NCBI GenBank assembly: GCA_945869955.1
Contig: CAMBQP010000023.1
Location: forward strand, 1-41,251
DNA: 41,251 bases
Source of the DNA: Schlesneria paludicola DSM 18645
Lineage (GTDB): Bacteria > Planctomycetota > Planctomycetia > Planctomycetales > Planctomycetaceae
Direction of reading: 5' to 3'
In this document: in pieces, positions 23,421-32,186 of the stretch
Numbering within the stretch: position 1 is the first letter of the stretch
Layout of the letters: each line of letters begins with the position of its first letter
The notes under the pieces: generated by a model
Seen by the model: the letters and a program-made list of their open reading frames with translations, nothing else
Databases searched by the model: none
What the model was told of the DNA's origin: nothing
Program-made: the position numbers and the translations under genes

Positions 23421-24278
23421 TCAACTGACGGGAATTCCCAACGCTAAGAGCAGCTTTAGCAGCTGAATTGTCACGAGGGCCAAAACAAAATCGAGGGCGA
23501 GGATGGCGATAAAGGAGGAGACAAAGGCTTCCGTTGCTGCGCGTCCCACCCCTTCCGCACCGGACCCGCAGCGAAAGCCACGCTGACAGGCAATCACCGC
23601 AATGGCTGCTCCAAAACTCATGCTCTTGAGAACACCCGTAATGACATCAAATGCGGTGACAAACCGATCTGAGAATGTCCAGAAGAGGTGACTGCTTACT
23701 CCATAGATCTGTGTCGAGACAAACCAGCCGCCGAAAATACCAACCCCCTCGGCCAACATGGTCAAGGCGGGGATCATCAGAAAGCAAGCTAAAAATCGGG
23801 GGGCGACCAGGTACGAAACCGGATCAGCGCCGAGAGCCTTCAAGGCATCAATTTGTTCACTCACCTTCATCGTGCCGATTTCGGCGGCGATCGAGCTTCC
23901 CACTCGTCCGGCTAACATCACTGCCGCCAGCACCGGCCCCAGTTCTTTGACCAGAGTTCCATTGATGACCGATCCAATCTGACTCTGAAAATGCAGCTGA
24001 CTTAGGGTGTCATACGACTGGACCGCCAGAACCATCCCGATAAACAAACCGGTGACACAAACAACCGGAACGCTCTGCACCCCCACCTCATAGAGGATCG
24101 GCCACAGGACCCGGCTTCGAGGGAGCCGGGTCATGAGGCAACGACAGAGTGCCCCGAAAAACGTAAATAAATCTCCCACGCTCGAAATCTGATCAACGAT
24201 GACTCGACCAAACCAATGAATGGGCGTTGGATCAACGGAATCCGGATTTTGAGCAATGAAAGACGTGGACAAAGTCAT
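23421..24278 (-). CDS. mlaE: MlaE-family ABC transporter permease
   Basis: A 285-residue membrane protein with five to six hydrophobic helices and the MlaE signature: [54 protein letters not shown] and the later [16 protein letters not shown]. It forms the inner-membrane permease for phospholipid transport with MlaF and MlaD. ATG 24278 gives a normal length; the open frame extends to an ATG at 24428 with no ribosome binding site. The Shine-Dalgarno at 24278 is weak. It is the first gene of the cluster. No mlaC or mlaA homologue is nearby. Confidence 0.9.
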   Translation of the reverse strand: MTLSTSFIAQNPDSVDPTPIHWFGRVIVDQISSVGDLFTFFGALCRCLMTRLPRSRVLWPILYEVGVQSVPVVCVTGLFIGMVLAVQSYDTLSQLHFQSQIGSVINGTLVKELGPVLAAVMLAGRVGSSIAAEIGTMKVSEQIDALKALGADPVSYLVAPRFLACFLMIPALTMLAEGVGIFGGWFVSTQIYGVSSHLFWTFSDRFVTAFDVITGVLKSMSFGAAIAVIACQRGFRCGSGAEGVGRAATEAFVSSFIAILALDFVLALVTIQLLKLLLALGIPVS

Positions 24279-24671
24279 CTCGCTGCGATGGGTTATGATG
24301 AAAGTGGGTGTGAAGAATTCAGGACTGCGATCATTCTTGATGGGTGAATAGCGGAAACGAGCGAGTTTGGGGAGATCAATATGCCGCAACCGCCAGACGG
24401 AGAGGTTGCGAGTGAACTCGAGACCCATACTTTGGTCTCATAACGGTCAAGTCAGGATGAATCTCGGGTGCGATGGGATCTTGGCCAACCAGGAGAACGC
24501 CGGCGCATTTGCGAAGCGGCAATCATCCGGACCAACAGACAAGAACATGGCGTAGGGGATGAAGCCCTCGCGTTCAAGAATCACGGGAACAATCCACTCG
24601 TTCCCCGAGAGCGATCAGAGGAACTTTGCAGAGACTTTTTCGAGCCCAGAGCCCGTAAAGAATCAGGGGCC
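24279..24671. other. Gene-free upstream region of the mla cluster
   Basis: About 390 bases between the mlaE start and the terminator behind rpsU. It should hold the mla promoter. On the - strand a TTGACC is followed by TATGGG after only 15 bases (around 24425-24450), a poor match. Open frames on + of 129 and 162 codons cross this region but their translations resemble no protein and they run into rpsU antisense. I see no reliable gene. Confidence 0.4.
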
Positions 24672-24716
24672 AAAAAACAAAACCACTGTCTCGGAGGGGG
24701 GATCCGGAACAGTGGT
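24672..24716 (-). terminator. Intrinsic terminator downstream of rpsU
   Basis: On the - strand ACCACTGT pairs with ACAGTGGT (24682-24689 and 24709-24716 on +), with an inner CGGA/TCCG pairing, followed by TTTGTTTTTT (complement of 24672-24681). It lies about 165 bases after the rpsU stop, which is a long trailer for such a short gene. Confidence 0.8.
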
Positions 24717-24881
24717 CAAGAAAAATATTTGGAAAGAAATCTTCTCAGCCAAACCTATTTTCATTCCGCTTTGGCAGACAATCAGCCAATCAATATATTT
24801 CCCAAACAAAGATTTGTCGGGGCGAAAAATTATCAACGTCAGGAATTGTCGGCGCCAAGAATTGTCGGTAAAAGGATCAGC

Positions 24882-25121
24882 CTATCGATCTGGCTTACTT
24901 GCAGGAGCGGCAGCACCACCTGGTGCACCACCACCAACCATTCTTTGAATGCGTGAACGGCGTTCGGCACGACGACGGGCACGACGGCGGGTTTCGCTTG
25001 GCTTTTCGTAAAACTCACGTCGGCGCATTTCTTTCTTGATGCCTGCGTGCTCGACCAACTTACGAAACCGCTTCACTGCGTCATTGATCCCCTCGTTATC
25101 GCGCAACCGCAACTTAACCAC
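24882..25121 (-). CDS. rpsU: 30S ribosomal protein S21 (bS21)
   Basis: A 79-residue S21 that starts with GTG at 25121 and reads [25 protein letters not shown] five bases upstream fixes this start and excludes the longer frame beginning at 25181. The [22 protein letters not shown] block is diagnostic. S21 binds the 30S platform near the anti-Shine-Dalgarno and influences initiation. The last about 20 residues ([13 protein letters not shown]) are a Gly/Ala/Pro-rich tail not found in E. coli S21. The gene stands alone. Confidence 0.95.
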   Translation of the reverse strand: MVKLRLRDNEGINDAVKRFRKLVEHAGIKKEMRRREFYEKPSETRRRARRRAERRSRIQRMVGGGAPGGAAAPASKPDR

Positions 25122-25658
25122 GCAATCCTCCAGTCGGATGTTTTGAGAAACTCTTGCAACCCCACCAATTCCGGAAGTCACCGAATTGTGAGTAGGGTGG
25201 AAAGTGTAGCAACGCCAGACAAGTGAGGGAAGCGAAGGAAATCGACAATTTCAGAGAAAACGGAATCTGCACGATGAAAACGGCTTGATTACCTCGTAAG
25301 CAACAGCTGGTTCCCGTGGTGTTTTTTCGGTGTTGCGCCAAGGGGTCGGCTGTAACGCATTACATGGTAGCCGGTTATGGACAGCGGCTCTTGAGAGGGG
25401 CTGCGGGGAAGGTGACAATCTGATTTCGCCAGGATTTCCGGGCGAAAACAGGGGACCGGACCCTCTCTTTCCTGGATCAAACCGACAAAAACGGAATCTT
25501 CGTTAAATTTTGACTGGATCGGAGTGTTTTTTCCGAAGTTTGGCAATCGCTACAACCGATACTGCAGGTATAGCCGTTAGTGTCGGTGCGTTGAGTCCTT
25601 GATGGCAGGGGCTCGTATCACTGAAGACCCGTCGGGCTGCACTTGTCAGGGAACCATC
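25122..25658. other. Divergent intergenic region between rpsU and the BBP7 gene
   Basis: About 540 bases without a convincing gene. Toward rpsU an extended -10 like element (TGCTACACT on the - strand, 25203-25211) lies about 80 bases from its start. An inverted repeat TTTCGCC/GGCGAAA occurs at 25424-25430 and 25441-25447, and GTAA-CGCA-TTAC is near 25352-25363. No clear promoter toward the BBP7 gene was found. No tRNA or riboswitch is apparent. Confidence 0.4.
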
Positions 25659-27137
25659 ATGACCGGACGGATTCCATTCGGTTTGCTTACAGTACTGGCG
25701 GCATTGGTTTATTCACCAATCCAGGCCCAATCACCTATGGGGGTACCTCCGGAAAACGGAGTTCAGCCTGTGGGGTTTCATGCGTTTCAGGACGCAGGAG
25801 GACCTGGCCAGTATCACGGCATTCCGTTGAACTCTCAGCGTGGCCCCAATGGGGCTCCATCAGGACCAACGCCGCCAACGATGTATGAACAGTTGCCGGA
25901 CGATCCTGGATTCATGTACGACGACTCTCCGCTTGGCAATATGCTGACCGAGACGTTCCGTCATGCCTGGTTCAGGAGCGAGTACCTGTTATGGAACATT
26001 TCGGGCCCAGGAAACAAGGTACTGGGTGAGCAGCCTTTAAATGGCGTCACTGCAGTCAATAGTGCGAATCCTCTGACGCTTTACGGGCTGCCGGGGAATC
26101 AAAGTGTGGGACAAGGGGTCCAGTTCGCACGGACGGTGAATGGTGTCGCAGGGATCGGTATGGCCCCTGGGCTAAACGATATCTCGATCGACAGTCTGAA
26201 TGGATTCCGTGGAACATTTGGAGTCCCACTGCAGTCAGGGCAAATCGAATTGAGTGCCTTTATCCTGGCTCGCAGTTCCGATTCTTTCTTCGGAGGAAAC
26301 ACCCTTGCGAGCGTCTTCGCAGGCTCTCCTGGTGTTGGAACAGGATACATTCAGACTTCAATTGCCGAGAATCCACCGGAAGTGATTGGGGGGAGCGTCG
26401 GGCTTGATGGGCTTCCCGCCAGCAACGGCCAAACGGCCCAATTCATTACACAACCCGTCTATGTCAATGGCGTTCCCATTCCGATGACGGCAAGTTCTGC
26501 GGCGATTGATTACGACGTCAGCTATCAGGCTCGTTTGACAACTTCGGCATGGGGGACAGAAGGAAACTTTTTCCTGAATAGCCCTGATCCGAATTCGATT
26601 TTTCAACTGAGGCCATCGATGGGTGTTCGCTACTTCAATTTCCAGGATCGGTTGAAGCAGTCGGGCCAGTACAACGAACCGACGGTTGCCAATCCGACGC
26701 AGGTTGTCTCGAGCAACATCAATTCTTCGGCGAATAACGATCTTTTCGGCCCTCAGGTCGGTTTGCGAGCCGAAGCGACGAACTCGTGGTTTCTCATCGG
26801 TGTCGAACCCAAAATCATGCTGGGGATGAACGCATGGAAATCAACGCTCGACACCGCCAGCGTCTTCTCCGCAACAGACCCTTCGCAAAGCCTGTTGTCG
26901 AAAGGGACGACCTTCAGTCCGCTCTTCGACGTGAAATTTTACTCGAATCTGGCACTTTCCAAGAACTTATCCGCCTACGTCGCCTACAATTACCTCTGGG
27001 CTGGTCAGGTGAATCGGAGTTACAACAACATTCTCTACAATCAGAGTGCGGGCGGACAATCGGATTTCAAACTGCTTCGCCAGTATTCAGGAGCCACGTT
27101 GCAGGGGCTTTCACTGGGCTTTGAATTACGATTCTAA
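25659..27137 (+). CDS. BBP7-family outer-membrane beta-barrel protein
   Basis: A 492-residue exported protein. A signal peptide is evident (MTGRIPFGLLTVLAALVYSPIQAQS). After a Pro/Gly-rich stretch comes HAWFRSEYLLWNISG, a motif typical of the planctomycete BBP7 family (PF07585), followed by alternating hydrophobic strands (for example FGPQVGLRAEA, WFLIGVEPKIMLGMNAW, LSAYVAYNYLWAGQVNR). It ends in SLGFELRF with a terminal Phe, as outer-membrane barrels do. ATG 25659 was chosen because AGGGA lies seven bases upstream and the signal peptide begins there; the frame opens at 25599. Its cargo or function is unknown. Confidence 0.85.
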   Translation: MTGRIPFGLLTVLAALVYSPIQAQSPMGVPPENGVQPVGFHAFQDAGGPGQYHGIPLNSQRGPNGAPSGPTPPTMYEQLPDDPGFMYDDSPLGNMLTETFRHAWFRSEYLLWNISGPGNKVLGEQPLNGVTAVNSANPLTLYGLPGNQSVGQGVQFARTVNGVAGIGMAPGLNDISIDSLNGFRGTFGVPLQSGQIELSAFILARSSDSFFGGNTLASVFAGSPGVGTGYIQTSIAENPPEVIGGSVGLDGLPASNGQTAQFITQPVYVNGVPIPMTASSAAIDYDVSYQARLTTSAWGTEGNFFLNSPDPNSIFQLRPSMGVRYFNFQDRLKQSGQYNEPTVANPTQVVSSNINSSANNDLFGPQVGLRAEATNSWFLIGVEPKIMLGMNAWKSTLDTASVFSATDPSQSLLSKGTTFSPLFDVKFYSNLALSKNLSAYVAYNYLWAGQVNRSYNNILYNQSAGGQSDFKLLRQYSGATLQGLSLGFELRF

Positions 27138-27147
27138 CCAGTCCTGT

Positions 27148-27185
27148 CAGCCACCCTCGACACGGGGGTGGCTGGTTGATTTCTG
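27148..27185 (+). terminator. Probable terminator of the BBP7 gene
   Basis: A perfect 9-bp stem, CAGCCACCC (27148-27156) with GGGTGGCTG (27166-27174), nine-base loop, 10 bases after the stop codon. The following bases are only moderately T-rich (GTTGATTTCTGTTT). Confidence 0.6.
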
Positions 27186-27400
27186 TTTGTCCGGCGTGTC
27201 ATGGTTTCCCGCTCCCGATGAAGCAACACGAAATTTACCTGTTATTTTCGTCTGCTCGGTGGTACTTGCCTGCTTCGTATTGACCTCAATGATCTTCCGT
27301 TCTAGATTCCGTAAAAATCACACCCCTATTGCAGACAAAGGATTGTCTCGATCGGAAATGCGTGAATTCCAGCGGATTGCAAATGCGAAAGGACTCGCAG

Positions 27401-28585
27401 ATGACTTACACCCTGTCCATGTCAGAAGAGCGACCAGTACCCTTTATTGATCTGGTTCCTCAGTTCAATTCCATGTCTGCAGAGATTATGGCGACCGTGG
27501 AACGTGTGTTCACGGAACAAAAATTCATTCTCGGCGATGAAGTTTCTGGACTTGAACAAGAGATCGCGACCTACTGCGATGCTCGGCATGCCATCGGCTG
27601 CAATTCGGGGACGGATGCCCTGATTATCGCACTTCAGGCACTCGGCATTGGCCCAGGTGATGAAGTGATCACAACCCCCTTCTCGTTTTTTGCCACAGCA
27701 AGTTCCATTTGCCGTGTTGGGGCAACACCGGTCTTTGTGGACATTGACCCCGAGACCTTTAACCTCGACCCACAGGCTGTGGAAGAGGCGATCACGCCGC
27801 GAACTCGGGCCATCATGCCTGTTCATCTCTTTGGACAGTGCTGCGACATGGACTCGCTCTGGCGGATTGCGCAGAAATATGAACTGGAAATCGTGGAAGA
27901 TGCCGCCCAAGCGATTGGTGCCGAATACCAGGGTCGACGGACAGGAGTCCTCGGTGCTGTTGGTTGCTTCAGCTTCTTCCCGACCAAAAATCTGGGTGGA
28001 GCGGGTGATGGTGGCATGATGACCACCGATGATCCTGAGCTGGCTCAAAAATTAAAGTGCCTGCGGGTGCATGGGGATGTTGGCCAGTACGAGCATATTG
28101 AAGTCGGCATGAACAGCCGCCTCGACTCGTTACAAGCGGCCGTTTTGCGAGTCAAGCTAAAACAACTGGAAGTCTGGACCGTGTCGCGTCAGCGGAATGC
28201 GGATCAGTACGGGGAAATGTTTCGGCACAATGACGTGCTGGATATGATCTCATTGCCGAAAATTGGCCCCAATCGTCGACATGTTTTCAATCAATATTGT
28301 ATTCGTGTCCGTCAGGGACAACGAGACCAACTGATGAGCCAATTGAAGTCTCGCAAAATTGGTTGCGCTGTCTATTATCCGAAACCGCTGCATTTGCAAA
28401 AATGCTTCAAACACCTGGGTTATCGAGTGGGTCAATTCCCCGAGGCCGAAGCCGCCTCGCGTGATATCCTGGCACTGCCGAGTTATCCGGAACTTCCTGC
28501 CCGCGACCAGTCTCGCATCGTTTCGGCAGTCACCGAAATTTGTCAGGACTTGCGTGCCAATCGTAGCCAGCGCCGCGCAGCCTGA
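27401..28585 (+). CDS. DegT/DnrJ/EryC1/StrS-family PLP aminotransferase
   Basis: A 394-residue fold-type I PLP enzyme, the family that makes amino sugars from nucleotide-linked keto sugars. Lys196 in FFPTKNLGG is the expected PLP-binding lysine, Asp167 in VEDAAQAIGA contacts the pyridine nitrogen, and GCNSGTDAL near 66-74 and PVHLFGQ near 140-146 are family motifs. ATG 27401 has AAAGGA seven bases upstream; the frame opens earlier at 27329. The gene has no sugar-pathway partners beside it, so the substrate cannot be inferred. An intrinsic terminator follows. Confidence 0.9.
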   Translation: MTYTLSMSEERPVPFIDLVPQFNSMSAEIMATVERVFTEQKFILGDEVSGLEQEIATYCDARHAIGCNSGTDALIIALQALGIGPGDEVITTPFSFFATASSICRVGATPVFVDIDPETFNLDPQAVEEAITPRTRAIMPVHLFGQCCDMDSLWRIAQKYELEIVEDAAQAIGAEYQGRRTGVLGAVGCFSFFPTKNLGGAGDGGMMTTDDPELAQKLKCLRVHGDVGQYEHIEVGMNSRLDSLQAAVLRVKLKQLEVWTVSRQRNADQYGEMFRHNDVLDMISLPKIGPNRRHVFNQYCIRVRQGQRDQLMSQLKSRKIGCAVYYPKPLHLQKCFKHLGYRVGQFPEAEAASRDILALPSYPELPARDQSRIVSAVTEICQDLRANRSQRRAA

Positions 28586-28624
28586 CGAATTGACGTCCGT
28601 GATGCCCTGCATCCGACCCATGAT

Positions 28625-28668
28625 CAAAGCCCCGGCAACAGAACCTGTTCTGATGCCGGGGCTTTTTT
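28625..28668 (+). terminator. Intrinsic terminator after the DegT gene
   Basis: AAGCCCCGGCA (28627-28637) pairs with TGCCGGGGCTT (28654-28664), with an inner GAAC/GTTC pairing, then a run of T to 28668. The A-run upstream is short, so it is mainly a + strand terminator. It lies about 40 bases after the stop codon. Confidence 0.9.
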
Positions 28669-28720
28669 GATTCTTCAGAGTCACTCGCCGAATCTGCGCT
28701 ACCCACCTTTCCCGTCTCCG

Positions 28721-29233
28721 TTACGATCTGCGAACGATGGCGGGTGCGAGAAACTCTTCCGTTTCGACTACCCCAAGTAAACGAAGTTGTATCTCTGCCA
28801 ACACGCCCGCCTCATCAGCCGGGTACTGCCGAAGCACCCGGTGGGGATCGACCGCTGCGCGGACGGCAGTCAGTTCTTGTGACATTCGCAGGCGGAACGA
28901 GTTCAATTCCGGTGGGGTCAAATCACGTCTCAGCAACGTGGTTTTCGTCACCGTGATGGCCCCGGTCTGTTCATGCGTTCGTTGGCGCTGCAGCATTGAG
29001 AGTACGGTCCCCGCACTCCGGTACAACATCCCCTCGACAAAAGCTCGGCGTAAGCGGCCCCGCTCATCAAACCGGTACATCAACTCGGCCGCAGGATAGA
29101 CAAATAACCAGCCCAGCGCATTCAGGCCCAAAACAAGGGGATCCGGTCGCGAATCCTGACGACATTCAATCCGCTTGATCAGTGAAACCGCTTCACTCAT
29201 GAGGTCTTCGCGGTCGGATTCATTCTGAGCCAT
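28721..29233 (-). CDS. Conserved-looking protein of unknown function
   Basis: A 170-residue protein I do not recognise. It begins MAQNESDREDLMSEAVSLIKRIE and is rich in Arg and Leu with mostly helical character. A short hydrophobic segment, LGLNALGWLFVYPAAELMYRF (about 33-53), could be a buried helix or a membrane contact; there is no signal peptide. ATG 29233 has GGGA and AGGA motifs upstream; the frame opens at 29371. It is divergent from the M24-fold gene, with a 224-base region between them. Codon use resembles its neighbours, so I believe it is real. Confidence 0.65.
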   Translation of the reverse strand: MAQNESDREDLMSEAVSLIKRIECRQDSRPDPLVLGLNALGWLFVYPAAELMYRFDERGRLRRAFVEGMLYRSAGTVLSMLQRQRTHEQTGAITVTKTTLLRRDLTPPELNSFRLRMSQELTAVRAAVDPHRVLRQYPADEAGVLAEIQLRLLGVVETEEFLAPAIVRRS

Positions 29234-29457
29234 CTTTCCCACTTTCCTGAAATTCGCTGGCCAGCAGGTGGGTCTCTGGTTTAAGCTGAACGGGGTCGAA
29301 CCACCGTTGACGGTCCACTGACGGACTGGCTTTCCCCGCAAACAGATCAAAGTGTTCCCCAGCGCCTGCAACCTTCCTGCGATCGTCTTATGTTATCGTC
29401 TTTCCAGTTCAATTGTCCTGACAACCTGATCCTTGGCTCTCGAATTTGAGTTGCCCC

Positions 29458-30621
29458 ATGAATCTTTCCTCGATCGACCTTTCCGATCCACGATCGTCCA
29501 GCGAGTTTGCGGTGCAGGATCTTGATCGCATGGCGGAAATTGATCGACGACACGCACTCATTCGAGAATTTCTCGCTCGCGAAAATTATTCCGCATTGCT
29601 GATACAGCATCCGGCCAACTTCGCCTGGTTTACGGCGGGAGCATCGAATCAACGGGGCGGAACGACGGGACTCTCTGCGGCCCTGTTTGTCACCCCCGAT
29701 GCGCGTGTGATCGCTTGCAGTAACGCCGACACATCCCAGATTTTTGAAGTCGATGTGGCCGGCCTCGGTTTTCAACTGAAAGAACGACCCTGGTCAGAGC
29801 TCCGCTCGGTGATGGTCGCCGACCTCTGTCGAGGTCGCCGCGTCGCGAGTGATACCGGCGTTCATCAGACCAATGACCAGAGCCAGATGTTGACGGGGAT
29901 GCGGCTTCCCTTGCTGCGATATGACATTGAACACCTCCGTCGTGCGGGCCAGATCCTTGCGCGTGCCATCGAGGCAACCGCCCGTGGATTGACGCCGGGG
30001 CGAACCGAAACAGAGATCGCTGGCGAGCTATCGCATCGGTTGTTGAAGCAAGGGATGACCCCCGAACGAATTCAGATTTTGGCGGATGGGCGTGGACGGC
30101 GTTTTCGCTATTGGAACTTCGATCAATCCCCGGTTCAACGCGACTGCACCATTTCGGCGGTGGGACGATATCGCGGCTTACATGTCGGTGCAGCCCGCAC
30201 GGTTTCGCTGGAAGATCCGGCCCCCGATTTATTGACTGCGTATGAACCTGCGGCGATGATTGCCGCGACAGGGATGTACTTTTCGCAAGCAAATTGGGAG
30301 TTTTTCGAGATTTGGAATCGTGTTCGTCGCATCTATGAAAAAACGGGCGTCGCGTCGGAATGGCATCAGGCGGATATCGCGGATGTCGTGGAATACGAAT
30401 TCGGATCCATCCCCTTGATGCCCCGCGGCGAGTACCGGTTATCAGAGGGAGTTCCCCTATTCTGGCATCCGTCGGTCGGTCCCGTCCTCATGGGGGATAC
30501 GATTCTCGTTCACGACGGCCCGATGGAGATCCTGACTGCGTCGCCAGACTGGCCAACCCTCTGTATCAGCGTGAAAGGGACCAACATCACGGTTCCCGCG
30601 ATGCTCGTCATCAAACCTTAA
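29458..30621 (+). CDS. M24 (creatinase/aminopeptidase P) fold protein, metal site apparently lost
   Basis: A 387-residue protein with the two-domain layout of Xaa-Pro peptidases: a creatinase-like N-domain (about 25-150, with ALLIQHPANFAWFTAG) and a pita-bread C-domain (about 158-385, with EHLRRAGQILARAIEATARGLTPGRTETEIAGEL). The five metal ligands of active M24 enzymes (two Asp, His, two Glu) are not found where expected: AVGRYRGLHVGAART (234-248) lacks both Asp, no HG-G motif is seen, EGVPLFWHP (330-338) has no Glu-Pro, and VHDGPMEILT (351-360) lacks the last Glu. It is therefore probably not a metallopeptidase. ATG 29458 is preferred over TTG 29446. The Shine-Dalgarno is weak. Confidence 0.8.
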   Translation: MNLSSIDLSDPRSSSEFAVQDLDRMAEIDRRHALIREFLARENYSALLIQHPANFAWFTAGASNQRGGTTGLSAALFVTPDARVIACSNADTSQIFEVDVAGLGFQLKERPWSELRSVMVADLCRGRRVASDTGVHQTNDQSQMLTGMRLPLLRYDIEHLRRAGQILARAIEATARGLTPGRTETEIAGELSHRLLKQGMTPERIQILADGRGRRFRYWNFDQSPVQRDCTISAVGRYRGLHVGAARTVSLEDPAPDLLTAYEPAAMIAATGMYFSQANWEFFEIWNRVRRIYEKTGVASEWHQADIADVVEYEFGSIPLMPRGEYRLSEGVPLFWHPSVGPVLMGDTILVHDGPMEILTASPDWPTLCISVKGTNITVPAMLVIKP

Positions 30622-30630
30622 CGAAGTCGG

Positions 30631-31344
30631 TCAAACATCTGCGGCAAGTCCCGCAAACAAGCTGCTGCCGATACGAATGATCGTGGCCCCTTCTTCAATT
30701 CCAATCTCAAAGTCATTGCTCATCCCCATCGAGAGTTCCGGCAACAGCACTCTTCCCCCGGCGGCGTCCCGTAACTGATCACGAAGTTCGCGGAGTCGGC
30801 GAAAAACCGGTCGCGCGGATTCCACCTGATCCGTCTGAGGTGCCATCGTCATCAGCCCGGAAATCTCGAGCGATTCACACGTTTGTAACTGCGGCCAAAC
30901 TGCGAGTAATTCCACCGGATCAAATCCATCCTTGCTGGATTCTCCTGAAACATTCACTTCGAGCAGGATCGAGGTCCGACGCTCCCGTTTCTGGCTCAGT
31001 TTGGCTAAGTGATCAAACAGGCGCACCGAGTCCACCGAATGAATCCGATGAACGATCGGCAACAGATCTTCGGCTTTATTGCGTTGCAAATGCCCAATCA
31101 AATGCCAGCGGATTTCGGGATCCAAACTGCGGGCGCGTGCGACCAATTGCTGCGGCCGGGCCTCGCCCAATTCCCGGCATCCCAGTTGGATGAGTTCTTG
31201 AATCCATTCGAGTTCGGCATATTTTGTCACCGCCACCAGTGTCACCTCGTCCACCGCACGCCCCGCACGCAAGCACGAGCAGGTGATACGGTCCCGAATG
31301 GACTGCAAATTTTCCAATAAAAGATTTCGTATTTCAGCAGACAT
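30631..31344 (-). CDS. yggS: YggS/PLPBP-family pyridoxal phosphate homeostasis protein
   Basis: A 237-residue protein with an alanine-racemase-like TIM barrel. Lys41 in VAVTKYAE is the PLP-binding lysine; [36 protein letters not shown] and [29 protein letters not shown]-like blocks are diagnostic. The family has no known catalytic activity and balances free PLP and amino acid pools. ATG 31344 has no strong Shine-Dalgarno. It lies 84 bases after a CYTH gene on the same strand and ends nine bases from the convergent M24-fold gene. Confidence 0.93.
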   Translation of the reverse strand: [237 protein letters not shown]

Positions 31345-31428
31345 AAGAAGCGATTCGTTTTTCGTAGTGTGTGTTGTTTGTTAAGAGAAAATCCGGAACC
31401 GGCGGGAAGCGGGGCTATCCAACGGCAT

Positions 31429-32010
31429 TCAGGCTGACTTCTGCAGGGAAACCCCATCAGACTCGATCAACAAATCGAGATAGGATCGGGGTTCCGCAAC
31501 GGACAACCCCATTGAATGAGCCAATCCCCAGACCTCCCGTTCTGCAGCCTCACGCTGGTCGGAATCGGTGATCAATTCGATTTCCAGAAAAGTACCGAGT
31601 TCGGGAACATGATCGATCGCCAGCTCGAAAGTGGTCCCCTGCGCATCCAACACCCAAGTGCTGCGCGACTTGCAGACTTCTCGCACGAACCGAAAACCGA
31701 GCAGCTTTACCATTTCCGCAAATTGCCCTGCCGTATCAGGCCCTGCGGCAAACCCGATTTCGATTTCATGCCGACTTTTGGCGGTCGTTCCGATCACAGC
31801 CCCCTTATAGGTCATCCAGTTTTCATTCCCAACCGATCGAATTCGGAAAGCCTCGTCCGTCGTACGAAAGTCACGTGTCGGATGATTAAAGTAGGCATCC
31901 CGGTGCGACACCCCCGCTTGCTCGACGGCACCCCGTTGCTGCAGCTGCATTTCGATGGCATTTCGCTCGGAAATGCGGAATTTGAGTTCGACTTCACAAC
32001 GATCGGCCAT
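31429..32010 (-). CDS. CYTH-domain protein (class IV adenylate cyclase / triphosphatase type)
   Basis: A 193-residue protein with the CYTH signature ExExK at residues 6-10 (EVELK). Later charged strands (FRIRSVGNENWMTYKG, HEIEIGF, FELAIDHVPELGTFLEIEL) form the rest of the tunnel. CYTH enzymes act on triphosphate substrates (inorganic triphosphate, thiamine triphosphate, or ATP to cAMP in CyaB-like members). The SRSTWVLDAQGTTFELAIDHVPELGTFLEIE part resembles the CyaB/ThTPase subgroup, but the substrate cannot be decided here. ATG 32010 is the first ATG in frame. Divergent from pgk across 176 bases. Confidence 0.88.
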   Translation of the reverse strand: MADRCEVELKFRISERNAIEMQLQQRGAVEQAGVSHRDAYFNHPTRDFRTTDEAFRIRSVGNENWMTYKGAVIGTTAKSRHEIEIGFAAGPDTAGQFAEMVKLLGFRFVREVCKSRSTWVLDAQGTTFELAIDHVPELGTFLEIELITDSDQREAAEREVWGLAHSMGLSVAEPRSYLDLLIESDGVSLQKSA

Positions 32011-32071
32011 TCGGCCTCCAGCAACACATGGATCGGTTCGACAGCGTTAGATCCCCGGATCTTGCGCGCAC

Positions 32072-32100
32072 TTGGTTTCGGTGCAAAGGCATTCTAACAT
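32072..32100 (+). promoter_or_regulatory. Candidate promoter of pgk
   Basis: TTGGTT (32072-32077) and TAACAT (32095-32100) are separated by exactly 17 bases and lie about 86 bases before the pgk start. The match to consensus is only moderate (three and four of six), so this is tentative. Confidence 0.3.
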
Positions 32101-32186
32101 ATCCCCTCAGTTCAGACCTGCAGTCCTCGCCGTGTGGAGAGAACTTGTAGCTGATTCGGATTCCCCAGGACAAAGCACTTTCGATC

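Noticed and set aside
24468-24956. Two overlapping + strand open frames of 162 and 129 codons
   Set aside because: They cross the rpsU terminator and run antisense into rpsU; their composition is unlike neighbouring proteins.
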